Source: Bacteroidaceae bacterium (GTDB lineage Bacteria; Bacteroidota; Bacteroidia; Bacteroidales; Bacteroidaceae). Taken from it: DNA of 64,000 nucleotides. The notes beneath the pieces were generated by a model. That model saw only the letters and a program-made list of their open reading frames with translations, made no database searches and was not told the origin of the DNA. The stretch is taken from contig JAFXNA010000045.1 in assembly GCA_017529865.1 (NCBI GenBank), positions 1 through 64,000 on the forward strand. The letters run 5' to 3'. This document shows, piece after piece, positions 30,655 through 39,140 of this stretch; within the stretch, counting starts at the first letter, position 1, and the number at the start of each line of letters is the position of its first letter. The translations under genes and the position numbers were made by a program.

Positions 30655-31059
30655 CTGAATTTGTCAATATGCGTCCGTCATATGCCCAAATATCGGACTT
30701 GTTTATTGTTTCGTTAACTACATAAAGAAAGCGGGGCATCTCACCTCTGCTCGCTCTCCTTTTAGGTCGTAGGAAACCTTTGAAACAAAACAAACAGACT
30801 TTGACACCCACGCCGTTGGTATATATTCTGCTCCCAAAAGGTGTGCATAGACGGCATGGTTAGCCGTCGGCACACCGCCGGGAGAGCATATCTATACCTA
30901 CCCGTAGTATCTACCTCTGCCATGTCTTTGTATTCCAAGTTTGAGTTTCCTACGTTCAAAAGGACAAAGCCAAAGCGTTAGCAAACACTTCACAATATGT
31001 AGTGCTCCCTCCCTGTAGCCGCTCCAACATTCCGAGGAAGTCGGCTCGGCGTGAGTTAG
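30655..31059 (-). ncRNA. long structured 5' leader of the acyl-transfer operon
   Basis: Read on the minus strand from the promoter at 31066-31097. A 10-bp stem, CGTAGGAAAC / GTTTCCTACG (30945-30954 with 30768-30777), closes a domain of about 187 nt. Within it is a 60-nt hairpin at 30829-30888 with three stacked stems: TGCTCTCCC/GGGAGCA, GGTGTGC/GCACACC and GACGGC/GCCGTC. No protein gene is credible here. It could be an antitermination leader like those of Bacteroides capsule operons, or a mobile-element RNA. The structure is read from sequence only. Confidence 0.6.
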
Positions 31060-31065
31060 CAGTTA

Positions 31066-31097
31066 CAAAGATAGCCACTTTCTCTGAAACAACCAAA
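31066..31097 (-). promoter_or_regulatory. promoter of the leader and acyl-transfer operon
   Basis: On the minus strand TTTG (31097-31094) and TATCTTTG (31073-31066) are separated by 20 bp, a full match to the phylum consensus. It lies about 410 bp before the NeuD-like start codon. Confidence 0.75.
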
Positions 31098-31256
31098 TTA
31101 AAAGTGAAAAAAGTATAAAAGAATCACTCTTTTGAGAAGAAAAAGAAAAAATATGGGAAAATATTTGGTGGATATAGAAAAAAGATATAAATTTGCACCC
31201 AGATGAGAGTTGCATATAGGCGCGATTACATCAAGCTCCGCAACCATCGAATTAAA
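31098..31256. other. A-rich spacer
   Basis: No gene seen. It begins with AAAAGTGAAAAAAGT (31100-31114), which is repeated exactly at 31393-31407, and otherwise holds A-rich sequence. Confidence 0.4.
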
Positions 31257-31288
31257 AAAGCCGTGGGTCGGGTGGGATCTACGGCTTT
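31257..31288 (-). terminator. intrinsic terminator on the minus strand
   Basis: AAAGCCGT (minus strand, from 31288) pairs with ACGGCTTT and runs into TTTTTT. The TAG stop of a short minus-strand reading frame lies inside the first arm. Confidence 0.65.
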
Positions 31289-31389
31289 AATTCGTTTATT
31301 ATGGCTTCTATTTCTCTACGTGTTTGATTATTAGCATTGACTACGACTGCCTCACCATTGAAGTTACATGATTCTGAACTGTCTACCAA
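31279..31389 (-). CDS. short protein or remnant ending at a terminator
   Basis: The minus strand encodes VDSSESCNFNGEAVVVNANN followed by QTRREIEAIINELKP and a stop. The composition is protein-like, and an intrinsic terminator sits exactly at the stop codon. This supports a real gene end, either a peptide of about 36 residues from TTG 31389 or the 3' stump of a lost gene. No start signal or family is recognised. Confidence 0.35.
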   Translation of the reverse strand: MVDSSESCNFNGEAVVVNANNQTRREIEAIINELKP

Positions 31390-31482
31390 AGAAAAAGTGA
31401 AAAAAGTGTGGATTTTAAAGTTTATAGTTGATAGTTTATAGTTGAAAGTCAGTATATTGGGTTTAAAGTTGACAGCTTGTTT

Positions 31483-31694
31483 AACGATAATGTCAACGTG
31501 AACGATAACTCGTTTACGGTTTACAGTTTATGTACTTCGCTGATTTAGGGGGTAAAAAATTTGAATCGATTCATTTAATCGATCGAATCGATTCAATTGA
31601 TGAGTTGAATCGATTCAAAAAAATAGCACCCTAAAAAGGCTCGTTAAACACGTAGCGTCAGCGTCTAACGATAACGTCAACGTGAACGTCAACT
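31483..31694. repeat. 28-bp direct repeats flanking the palindrome element
   Basis: AACGATAATGTCAACGTGAA plus CGATAACT (31483-31510) recurs with three mismatches at 31667-31694 (AACGATAACGTCAACGTGAA then CGTCAACT). The two copies enclose the dyad element at 31545-31634. Confidence 0.6.
31545..31634. repeat. 90-bp dyad-symmetric element with three GAATCGATTC palindromes
   Basis: GAATCGATTC occurs at 31563, 31585 and 31607, exactly 22 bp apart. Flanking TTAGGG (31545-31550) and CCCTAA (31629-31634), each with an inner A/T tract, are centred on the same point (31589.5) as the middle palindrome. The region around it is gene-free. This looks like a multi-site protein-binding region; the protein is unknown. 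Confidence 0.75.
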
Positions 31695-31762
31695 AAAATG
31701 AAACTAGAAACTAAAGTCTAAATGCGGAACGATTGAGCGTAGAATACAAGGGGAAAAAGGAC

Positions 31763-32314
31763 CTATCGCTTTTTCTTGGCTTCTTTTTCGAGGCGTTTTT
31801 GCTCTCTACGAGCTTCTTTCTCGCGACGCTTCTGCTCCTTGCGAGCTTCCTTTTCACGACGCTTCTGTTCTTTTTTCAGTTGTTGCTCCAGATTCTTTGC
31901 CTCTTTTTCTGCTTCCTTGGCTGCCTTGCGCTCGTCTTTCATCTCCTGCTTTTCTTTCGCAGAGGTTTCGAGCGCATCGCGTAACATCTCCTTGTCGAAG
32001 GTAAACACATGACCCAGTATGCCCAGCGACAATATCTTGTTTTCACCATCGAGTTCCACGTGAGTCATATTGAAAAGAAGATAGTTATCTACCTCGAGCT
32101 TTGAGTTCAGCGCTACTTCAACGGTTTTGTTGACAATGCCCTTGCCGAGATTTGACAGCACATCATCACCGAGTCCAAGATTTGCGGCTTCTTCATCTAC
32201 ATACTCTTTTACGGCCTCCATCATGACTTTCTTGTGGACCTTCTTGTCGGGAACCGTCTTAACCATTACTATTACTGCGATGAGCACGAGGGCTCCAATC
32301 AAATACTTTTTCAT
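31763..32314 (-). CDS. DUF4359-like membrane-anchored protein with charged repeat tail
   Basis: ATG 32314 (MKKYLIGALVLIAVIVMVKTV) gives one N-terminal membrane anchor or uncleaved signal. A conserved-looking part resembles DUF4359: HKKVMMEAVKEYVDEEAANLG, VDNYLLFNMTHVELDGENKIL, SLGILGHVFTF. From about residue 115 the protein is a highly charged coiled coil whose tail repeats a KEQKRREKEAR unit three times. The tail mirrors a 12-codon tandem DNA repeat and probably varies in length between strains. Function unknown. It follows lptD across a short spacer on the same strand. Confidence 0.75.
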   Translation of the reverse strand: MKKYLIGALVLIAVIVMVKTVPDKKVHKKVMMEAVKEYVDEEAANLGLGDDVLSNLGKGIVNKTVEVALNSKLEVDNYLLFNMTHVELDGENKILSLGILGHVFTFDKEMLRDALETSAKEKQEMKDERKAAKEAEKEAKNLEQQLKKEQKRREKEARKEQKRREKEARREQKRLEKEAKKKR

Positions 32315-32416
32315 TTTGTTTTTTAATTTAGATCGTTGTCTTGTTATGATGTATATTCTTTTTTTCTTACTCAACTTGTTGGCGGGCCATCTGTCAAAAA
32401 GGGGATGAGGCAGTGA

Positions 32417-35290
32417 TTAATACCAACGGATGGAACTATTGTAGCTGCTCTTCTTGTCGTACTTGAGGGCATCGGTCAGGGTGCTGGCATTGGCACGGAG
32501 GGTGATGTGGTAGGAGGTGAAGGGACCGAAGACGAAACCGGCACTGATGTTGAAGCAGTGCATGTCGCGCGAGATGTTGGCGGTGGTCATCGAAATGGCA
32601 TGGCTGGTGAAGTCGTAGCCTGATGAGAAGCTGGCGTTCCATGCATCGGAGAGTTTGATGGTTCCCGAGAAGTTGAGGTTCTGGGTAAACTTATACGGGT
32701 AGCGCATGGACTTCACATTGATCTTGGCAGAACGGTCTTCGGCCATCGTGATACCGTATGAGATGCTGAACGACCAAGGTATCTTGAACTTCATGTAGCC
32801 GTCTTCATCCAGGTCATCCTTCCCTTTGGTGGGCTTTTTGTTTTCGTTTTCGTCGTCGTCATCGTTTTCGTTATTGTTATCGTTTCCGTTTTCTTCATCA
32901 TCTCCCCCACCCTTTCCGAGTAGTTTGTTGAAGAACTTCTTGATTTTTTGCCATGACTGATTGTTGAATGAATAGGAGAGGTTCTTACTCATGCCCTGGA
33001 AGCGACCGAAGCGGCCGTAGGACCACTCTGTGCGGTTGCCGACTATTACATTGCCTCGGCTGTCGAACTCGTAGGCATAGGTCTGGAACACGGCATTCAT
33101 GTTGAACGTGGTCTTACCGAACTTGAGTCGCAGACGGGTGGAGAGGTTGCTCCACGGTTGGGTCTTGGCGGCAAGATTATAGGACAGGCTGGCACCGAGT
33201 TCGTCGATGATAGGCATCTTCTTGAGTGAGTCGCGCGAATCATAGTATTTCATCTCGATGTTGTTGGACATATCGAAGGTGATGGATCCTGTCTTTCCTC
33301 GCGACACGGTACCATAGAGCGAGTTAGAATACGGAGAGTAGTCGACCACGGTAACATTGCCGTCGAGGTCGGTCTTGGTGTAGCTCTTCCAGAATCCGTA
33401 GTGGCTGGCTCCGAAGTCGGGCGCATAGCTGAAGCTGACGGTCGGAGTGAACACGTGTCGTATTTTATGGATTTTCTTACCCCATATCTTTTCATTGGGG
33501 GTGTACATACCGTAGATCTTGGTGTTGAACGAAAGACTGAGGTTGTAGTTGTACACGCGGTTGAAGCCCCAAATGGTATCGCGCTCAACGACTTGTTGAA
33601 CGGGATTCCAACTCTGCTCGATGCGGTTGGTGTACCAGCGTTCGGTGTAGTTGAACGACGGGGTGACATTGATGTAGCCCAGGATGTTGAACGAGGCGGA
33701 TACAGGGATGGTGTGACGCATACCGTTGCGCCAATCCTTGATGAGGTTGGAGTGGAACAGCTTATCTTCCTTGGTGGAGATACTGTTTGAGAAGGTTCCG
33801 GTGTAGGACATGGCGATTTTCTCGTACCACCGCTCTTTACCTGCCTGCAGTTTGCGCTTAAAGGGATAGAAGCGGCTCAGGGAGAGACTGAGGTTGGGGA
33901 GTGTGAGCGAGATGGTGGAGTCGCGCATATTCTGTGCGATGTTGAAACTGGACGAGAGGGTAAGTCCTATCTTGTCGAACGTACGTGAATAGCTGACGCT
34001 CGAAGTACGTGTGCTCTGTGAATAAGATGTCGGATTGTAGAGACTGGAAAGGTTGTTGCGCTCATAGCTCTGAGTAGCGAAGTTGACGCTGGCCGAGAAC
34101 GAACTGTTGGGGCTGGCCTTGCTGTCCTGACGGTGTGACCATTGGAGTTTGAAGTTCTTCACCACATTGTAGTCGGGCATATTCTTCTCACCGTCTTTGG
34201 TGACCTGATAGTTGAAATAGAAGTTACCAGAGTACTTGTAGCGGGTGCGATAGGTGGTCTGAAGGGCTACCGACCAAGAACCCTTGGTAAAAATTTCGCC
34301 TGTGAGCTTGGCATCTATATGGTCGTTGATAGCGAAATAATAACCTCCATCGCGCAGATAGAAACCTCGTGAGGACTCATCACCATAGCTCGGCATGATG
34401 AAACCTGACGAATACTTCGTGGTGAGAGGGAAGAACGCAAAAGGTACAATGATAGGAAGAGGCACATCCTCAACGACCAACCAAGCGGGACCAGAGAACA
34501 CGCTCTTGCCTGTGTGTACCTTGGCTCGCGACATGCGGATGTAGAAGTGGGGATGCTCTTCGTCGCAAGTGGTATACGTACCATGGCGCAGATAGACCTC
34601 GTCGCCATCACCTTTCTTCGATTCATCACTGCGGATGAAGCCTTCCTCCTGCTCAGTCGTTACATTGGTGATGAACCCCTTGCGGGTCTTGAAGTTATAG
34701 TCCATCTTCTCGGACACATACTCGTCATTGCCCTGCTTGAAGACAGGCTTTCCTTTCATGGTAGGCTCCTTGCCTTGTGATACACCCAAGGTGTCGAGCA
34801 CATAGGTGGCATGCACGATGGAGCTGTCCATATTCATCATGATGCGTTCAGCCTTGAGGTTCATGTTCTGGTACTTCACATCGCTCTCGCCATAGAGGTA
34901 GGCATCCTTGGTCTTCATGAAGAACACAACGGAGTCGGACGCCTCGTAAGACACAGGGGCATCGAGCACATCGGGTTTCCTCATGCGACGGATGGAATCT
35001 TCGGCTGCAGCAACAGAATCGTTCCACTGAATGGCACGAGGGTTCCCTTCGGACTCGATACCGTGTTCTTCGTCGAACCGACTTTTAATGGAATCGAGTT
35101 GCTGGAGCTGGGCTTGTGTAGCCGAATCGAGTTGATGAACAGCTGCGGTATCGATGGTCAATGGAGGCAAGGAATCGGAGGGGGTGATGATGGAGTCGTT
35201 AACAATCACGCCACGAACATCACCAAAGCCTTGCGCCATGGAAATCATCACGCAAAGAAAGAGCAGCAATATGTAGATTTTTCTATTCAA
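32417..35290 (-). CDS. lptD: putative LPS-assembly outer-membrane protein LptD
   Basis: A 957-residue protein with a signal peptide (MNRKIYILLLFLCVMISMAQ). An OstA/LptA-like jellyroll segment spans about 105-220 (VFFMKTKDAYLYGESDVKYQNMNLKAERIMMN). A large C-terminal beta-barrel follows, containing the LptD-type segment GPAWLVVEDVPLPIIVPFAFFPLTTKYSSGFIMPSYGDE near 262-300. It inserts LPS into the outer leaflet with LptE. Near residue 790-825 an acidic low-complexity insert (DDEENGNDNNNENDDDDENE) interrupts the barrel, probably a loop. The neighbouring kdsB and PBP1A genes fit an envelope-biogenesis region. Confidence 0.85.
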   Translation of the reverse strand: MNRKIYILLLFLCVMISMAQGFGDVRGVIVNDSIITPSDSLPPLTIDTAAVHQLDSATQAQLQQLDSIKSRFDEEHGIESEGNPRAIQWNDSVAAAEDSIRRMRKPDVLDAPVSYEASDSVVFFMKTKDAYLYGESDVKYQNMNLKAERIMMNMDSSIVHATYVLDTLGVSQGKEPTMKGKPVFKQGNDEYVSEKMDYNFKTRKGFITNVTTEQEEGFIRSDESKKGDGDEVYLRHGTYTTCDEEHPHFYIRMSRAKVHTGKSVFSGPAWLVVEDVPLPIIVPFAFFPLTTKYSSGFIMPSYGDESSRGFYLRDGGYYFAINDHIDAKLTGEIFTKGSWSVALQTTYRTRYKYSGNFYFNYQVTKDGEKNMPDYNVVKNFKLQWSHRQDSKASPNSSFSASVNFATQSYERNNLSSLYNPTSYSQSTRTSSVSYSRTFDKIGLTLSSSFNIAQNMRDSTISLTLPNLSLSLSRFYPFKRKLQAGKERWYEKIAMSYTGTFSNSISTKEDKLFHSNLIKDWRNGMRHTIPVSASFNILGYINVTPSFNYTERWYTNRIEQSWNPVQQVVERDTIWGFNRVYNYNLSLSFNTKIYGMYTPNEKIWGKKIHKIRHVFTPTVSFSYAPDFGASHYGFWKSYTKTDLDGNVTVVDYSPYSNSLYGTVSRGKTGSITFDMSNNIEMKYYDSRDSLKKMPIIDELGASLSYNLAAKTQPWSNLSTRLRLKFGKTTFNMNAVFQTYAYEFDSRGNVIVGNRTEWSYGRFGRFQGMSKNLSYSFNNQSWQKIKKFFNKLLGKGGGDDEENGNDNNNENDDDDENENKKPTKGKDDLDEDGYMKFKIPWSFSISYGITMAEDRSAKINVKSMRYPYKFTQNLNFSGTIKLSDAWNASFSSGYDFTSHAISMTTANISRDMHCFNISAGFVFGPFTSYHITLRANASTLTDALKYDKKSSYNSSIRWY

Positions 35291-35316
35291 ATCGTTGTCG
35301 GCCTACATTCAAAATG

Positions 35317-35324
35317 CAAAGGTA
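35317..35324 (-). promoter_or_regulatory. -7 box of lptD
   Basis: The minus strand reads TACCTTTG, 26 bp before the lptD ATG. No clear TTTG at -33. Confidence 0.5.
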
Positions 35325-35392
35325 CGACAAAATAACGAAACTCTTGTTTCGTTCTGTCATAAATAATCTTAAAGTGGGGAAAAAGTAGTGTG

Positions 35393-35929
35393 TTAAAGGA
35401 ACAAATGACACCAACGAAGGAATTTTTCTGCACATTCGTCACCAAATTTTGCAACACTCTTCAATGCAGCATCGACGGATTTCTCCTGATCGGGACGAGT
35501 CTTCGAGAAGAACTTGTCGGCAAAACAGATCAGTTGCTCTTCGAGGGTGACGGGCACTAAATCGTGGTGAGGAAGGGGCAGACGGTTCGCAAGGATGTAG
35601 TCGAGCGTCAGACCCGTTCCTGTGTGGCGCTCGCATACCAACGCATGAAGTGGATAGCCTTCAGCACGTAGTATCTCTGCTCCGATGATACCATGACAGA
35701 GGTAGGGTTTGGTGCCAAAACAATAAATGCTTGGAGCATCGCACTCACGGATACCGATATCGTGCAACATCGCAGCTTCCTCGATGAAAGGCATATCGAG
35801 CATCATCTCGGGGTGCTGACGAGCCATCGCAAGTGCCTTATCGGTCACCAAACGACTATGAGTCAGCAGGATGTGACGCTGCTCGTTATCCTCAGGATAG
35901 TACTTATCGAAGATTGATTGATAATTCAT
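35393..35929 (-). CDS. HD-domain phosphohydrolase-like protein
   Basis: From ATG 35929 (MNYQSIFDKYYPEDNEQRHI) the 178-residue protein carries HD-domain metal ligands: H in ILLTHSRLV, HD in AAMLHDIGI near 56-57, CHGIIGAEIL near 79, and ERHTGTGLT near 99. It is similar to small HDIG proteins that hydrolyse phosphomonoesters or nucleotides. A TTG 9 bp upstream extends the frame but overlaps mscS and is less likely. It is the last gene of the PBP1A-kdsB-PL11-mscS run. The substrate is unknown. Confidence 0.85.
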   Translation of the reverse strand: MNYQSIFDKYYPEDNEQRHILLTHSRLVTDKALAMARQHPEMMLDMPFIEEAAMLHDIGIRECDAPSIYCFGTKPYLCHGIIGAEILRAEGYPLHALVCERHTGTGLTLDYILANRLPLPHHDLVPVTLEEQLICFADKFFSKTRPDQEKSVDAALKSVAKFGDECAEKFLRWCHLFL

Positions 35930-35934
35930 AACGC

Positions 35935-36816
35935 TCAACTCTTCTTCACGACATTCATATACGGATACGGAATCTCGATACCCACCTCATCGAAGTGGTC
36001 TTTCACAGCTTTCAGCAAATCGCATTTCAACACAAAAGCATCGGCCGGATTAGTAGCCCAAACGTATGCACGAAGTGTGACGGAATACTCACCCAATTCC
36101 AACACACGGATGATGACCTTCTCAACCCCATCGGCTTTCTCCTTATCAGTTCGCTTATCGAGCACACGAGCATCAAGTTCTATCACCTTACGCATCTCTG
36201 CAATACAATGGTCGAGATTCTCAGAATAGGCCACACCTACCTCAACAAACACACAGGTGCGAGTGTCTTTGATGGTGGAGTTGGTAATGATGGCCGAATT
36301 GATTTTGGAGTTAGGCACGATGACCTGACGGTTTTCTGCCGTCGTGATGATGGTATGACGAATGGCAATCTCTGTCACCTTACCTGTCTGACCACTATCG
36401 AGCGATACCATATCACCGATGCGGAAAGGTTTGGCAAGAATGATGAAGATACCACTAACGAAATTCGAGAGGGCTTCCTGAGATGCCAGACCAATCGCCA
36501 TTGCCATGATACCTGCACTAGCAAGGATGGAAGTAGCAAATGTACGCAAAGGTGGTATCAAATAGAGCACACATGCGATACCCAATATATACACCACCGT
36601 AACCAGCAACTTGCGGAAAAACACCATGCTGGTTTCATCTAACTTTCGACTCTTACGTTTGGCTCGCTCTGGATTCAACAGAAAGCGAATTACCCAAACA
36701 GCCACCTGTACCAGCAGAAAGATGACAAGCGCCTTCAGGCAAAACATGATGGGATCGAGCAACGTGATTCCAAACACTTTCTTATCTAAAAATTGCTCTA
36801 TTGCTTCTGTATTCAT
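35935..36816 (-). CDS. MscS-family mechanosensitive channel
   Basis: 293 residues with three predicted transmembrane segments: CLKALVIFLLVQVAVWVIRFLL near 26-47, LLVTVVYILGIACVLYLI near 70-87, and the pore helix region ILASAGIMAMAIGLASQEALSNFVSGIFIIL near 95-126. The last is typical of MscS TM3 with Ala/Gly packing. The beta domain follows: RIGDMVSLDSGQTGKVTEIAIRHTIITTAENRQVIVPNS. It opens under membrane tension to release solutes. Its ATG overlaps the PL11 stop by 4 bp (ATGA). Confidence 0.92.
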   Translation of the reverse strand: MNTEAIEQFLDKKVFGITLLDPIMFCLKALVIFLLVQVAVWVIRFLLNPERAKRKSRKLDETSMVFFRKLLVTVVYILGIACVLYLIPPLRTFATSILASAGIMAMAIGLASQEALSNFVSGIFIILAKPFRIGDMVSLDSGQTGKVTEIAIRHTIITTAENRQVIVPNSKINSAIITNSTIKDTRTCVFVEVGVAYSENLDHCIAEMRKVIELDARVLDKRTDKEKADGVEKVIIRVLELGEYSVTLRAYVWATNPADAFVLKCDLLKAVKDHFDEVGIEIPYPYMNVVKKS

Positions 36817-38660
36817 ATTTTTCCTCCTCTAAATAGTTTTCCTTTCTTCAAGTCCGACCCGAAATAGCATCCCAACTCGGAAGGTTGATTATAGGCGACG
36901 TTCTGGGTGACGACACTGAGGCGGTAAGGGATGTCCTGCATCAGTGTATAGAACCGATAAGGGGTCGTACAGTCTGTGATATAGATGCGCAATTCATCGC
37001 TTCGTCGAGTCCTGACAATGACTTCTTCACGCCAATCGCCCAGAAGGTCGACCTCCAGACATGGATTACTCTTCGTGCCATTATTGAAGACACACTCGCG
37101 CGACATATCGAGGATGACATCTGCACGTTGTGTGGCTGGATTATACTTTGAAATGCGTGCTCCATCGAGCAGTTCACGATTCAAGTCGCCAGTCCACCAT
37201 ACTGCAAAATTCGTGGACACGAAAGCAGGAGCAATGACTTCACCTTTCACGTTCAGGATACCTCCTGAGGCGGATGACCACATCTCAACTCCGTAGTTCG
37301 TGGGGTCGATATCAGCAGCCATTCCGCGTCCCACATCAGCATTCGAACGGATTTGGAAAACGACTTCTCCTGTTGCTGCCTGAACCAATGTAGACCCGTC
37401 ACGACGATTCTCATGCACATCCCACACTTGTAACAAATCGGAATCAGGGAAGAAACCCATCAGATGCATCGCATCGCCATGTCCCATATGGGTGTTCCAC
37501 AGACCCTTTCCGTCATCATCGACGCACATCGCACCATAGACGATTTCATCTTTACCGTCAGCATCCACATCTGCAACACGCAAGTTGTGATTGCCTTGTC
37601 CGCCCCACCCTCGCATACTGGGATTCTGACTATCGAACGCCCATCGTTGGGTAAGTTGTTTGCCATCCCAATCCCATGCAGTTAAAGTAGTACGCTCATA
37701 ATAGCCTCGACACATCACCACACTGGGATGACGGCCATCGAGATAGGCCACACAAGCCAGATAACGCTCACTGCGGTTGCCATAATCATCACCCCAATTG
37801 CTAGTCTGCAAACCAGGTACATAATCGACCGTACAAAGGTTCTCGCCTGTCTGTCCACTGAACACGGTGAGATATTCGTTGCCTGAAAGGATGCGACCAA
37901 GCCGACCCGTGTGGGTGCGATAATCAGCTTCGGCATTACCTATCACTTTACCTTTTCCGTCGATGGTTCCATCGCTGGTTTTCATCACAACCTCGGACTT
38001 TCCATCACCATCGAGGTCGTAGACCATAAACTGAGTGTAATGTGCTCCGGCACGAATATTCCGACCTAAATCGATACGCCACAAACGGGTACCATCGAGC
38101 CGATAGCAGTCGAACAACACATTGCCCGTATATCCATCATGCGCATTATCATGAGAATTAGAGGGGTCCCACTTCAAGATGATTTCGTATTCACCGTCAC
38201 CATCCACATCACCTACCGATGCATCATTCGCGCTATAGCCATATCGTCGTCCATCGGGGGTTGTTCCCCCTTCGGGTATCTCCATAGGAATACTCAAATA
38301 GCCCTTTGGAGCATCGTCACGCAAGACAAACCGTCCGTCTTTCCGATGGGATTCCTTACCTTTATCAACCGTCCTCACTTCATAGGTAGCCCCTCCTTCA
38401 TAAGGCAGCTTCATATAGGTAGTCGTTGTGATAGGCGTCTTGTTCACTCGCTTCCCATCACGATAGATATTGAAACCGGTCGACACATCATCTTCCTCCA
38501 GATAGCGCCAACTGATGCTCACGCTGTCGCCTTCAGCAGTACGACAGACCACCACCCCTCTTCCCAAATGCTCGCGTTGCATTCTTTTCAGGTCATAGCG
38601 CGGTTGAGCCATCACAGAATGACTCAACAAGAGCAACAATATAAAGAGGTTGTGTTTCAT
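36813..38660 (-). CDS. secreted rhamnogalacturonan lyase, PL11
   Basis: From ATG 38660 the protein has a signal peptide (MKHNLFILLLLLSHSVMAQ) and about 615 residues. The PL11 family eight-bladed beta-propeller has calcium-type loops: DVDGDGEYEIILKWDP near 150-165, DLDGDGKSEVVMKT near 213, and DVDADGKDEIVYGAM near 360. It also has WGGQGNHNLRV and the end motif CLEVDLLGDWREEVIVRT. It cleaves the rhamnogalacturonan I backbone of pectin, indicating use of plant cell-wall pectin in gut or rumen. No SusC/SusD pair is nearby. The unusual operon with mscS and envelope genes is probably incidental. Confidence 0.92.
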   Translation of the reverse strand: MKHNLFILLLLLSHSVMAQPRYDLKRMQREHLGRGVVVCRTAEGDSVSISWRYLEEDDVSTGFNIYRDGKRVNKTPITTTTYMKLPYEGGATYEVRTVDKGKESHRKDGRFVLRDDAPKGYLSIPMEIPEGGTTPDGRRYGYSANDASVGDVDGDGEYEIILKWDPSNSHDNAHDGYTGNVLFDCYRLDGTRLWRIDLGRNIRAGAHYTQFMVYDLDGDGKSEVVMKTSDGTIDGKGKVIGNAEADYRTHTGRLGRILSGNEYLTVFSGQTGENLCTVDYVPGLQTSNWGDDYGNRSERYLACVAYLDGRHPSVVMCRGYYERTTLTAWDWDGKQLTQRWAFDSQNPSMRGWGGQGNHNLRVADVDADGKDEIVYGAMCVDDDGKGLWNTHMGHGDAMHLMGFFPDSDLLQVWDVHENRRDGSTLVQAATGEVVFQIRSNADVGRGMAADIDPTNYGVEMWSSASGGILNVKGEVIAPAFVSTNFAVWWTGDLNRELLDGARISKYNPATQRADVILDMSRECVFNNGTKSNPCLEVDLLGDWREEVIVRTRRSDELRIYITDCTTPYRFYTLMQDIPYRLSVVTQNVAYNQPSELGCYFGSDLKKGKLFRGGKI

Positions 38661-38673
38661 GGTTGGTGAGTGT

Positions 38674-39138
38674 TTAATAATCCTTGTGGGTCGTACCAAC
38701 TTTCACATCCTGCATGTCAATAAAACTATACAAGCTGTAATAAATGGTATAATAGCCTAATGATGAGAAGTCAATCGTGTCGTTCTGTTCTTTCATGGTC
38801 GAAAGCAACACCTTGGAAGACACATTGTTCACCATCGTTTCATATGTCTTCAGAGCCTTCTGATTACAGTTGAAGATTGCATTTTGCATATATTCGTCCT
38901 GAGTGGTGAAACTCTCTGTAAACATAGAGTTATTACCAACCAATGGAATGGCCTTTGAAGCAATCGTATTACGGATATATTTCTCGAACACACTGTCTTG
39001 AGCGTGTACAAATACCACACTGTCACAGTTTCCCACATACTGAAGCGTGACACTCGCTTCACTATCCGTGTCTACAGAACAAGCCACAAAGCCTGTCAAA
39101 CCCAGACACAATATCATCGCATAAAATAATTTCTTCAT
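38674..39138 (-). CDS. small lipoprotein, unknown function
   Basis: 154 residues with a lipoprotein signal, MKKLFYAMILCLGLTGFVAC (Cys20), then a Ser/Thr-rich linker. The remaining 125 residues contain QYVGNCDSVVFVHAQDSVFE near 34 and NCNQKALKTYETMVNNVSSK near 90; no family is recognised. It is 2 bp after kdsB and 13 bp before the PL11 start, so it is in the same operon. Outer-membrane or periplasmic location is expected. Confidence 0.8.
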   Translation of the reverse strand: MKKLFYAMILCLGLTGFVACSVDTDSEASVTLQYVGNCDSVVFVHAQDSVFEKYIRNTIASKAIPLVGNNSMFTESFTTQDEYMQNAIFNCNQKALKTYETMVNNVSSKVLLSTMKEQNDTIDFSSLGYYTIYYSLYSFIDMQDVKVGTTHKDY

Positions 39139-39140
39139 AG

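Noticed and set aside
30762..30959. Possible small protein genes on the minus strand in the leader
   Set aside because: The frames coincide with the long stems of a structured leader. They have no start signal and their residues are what a folded RNA would encode by chance.
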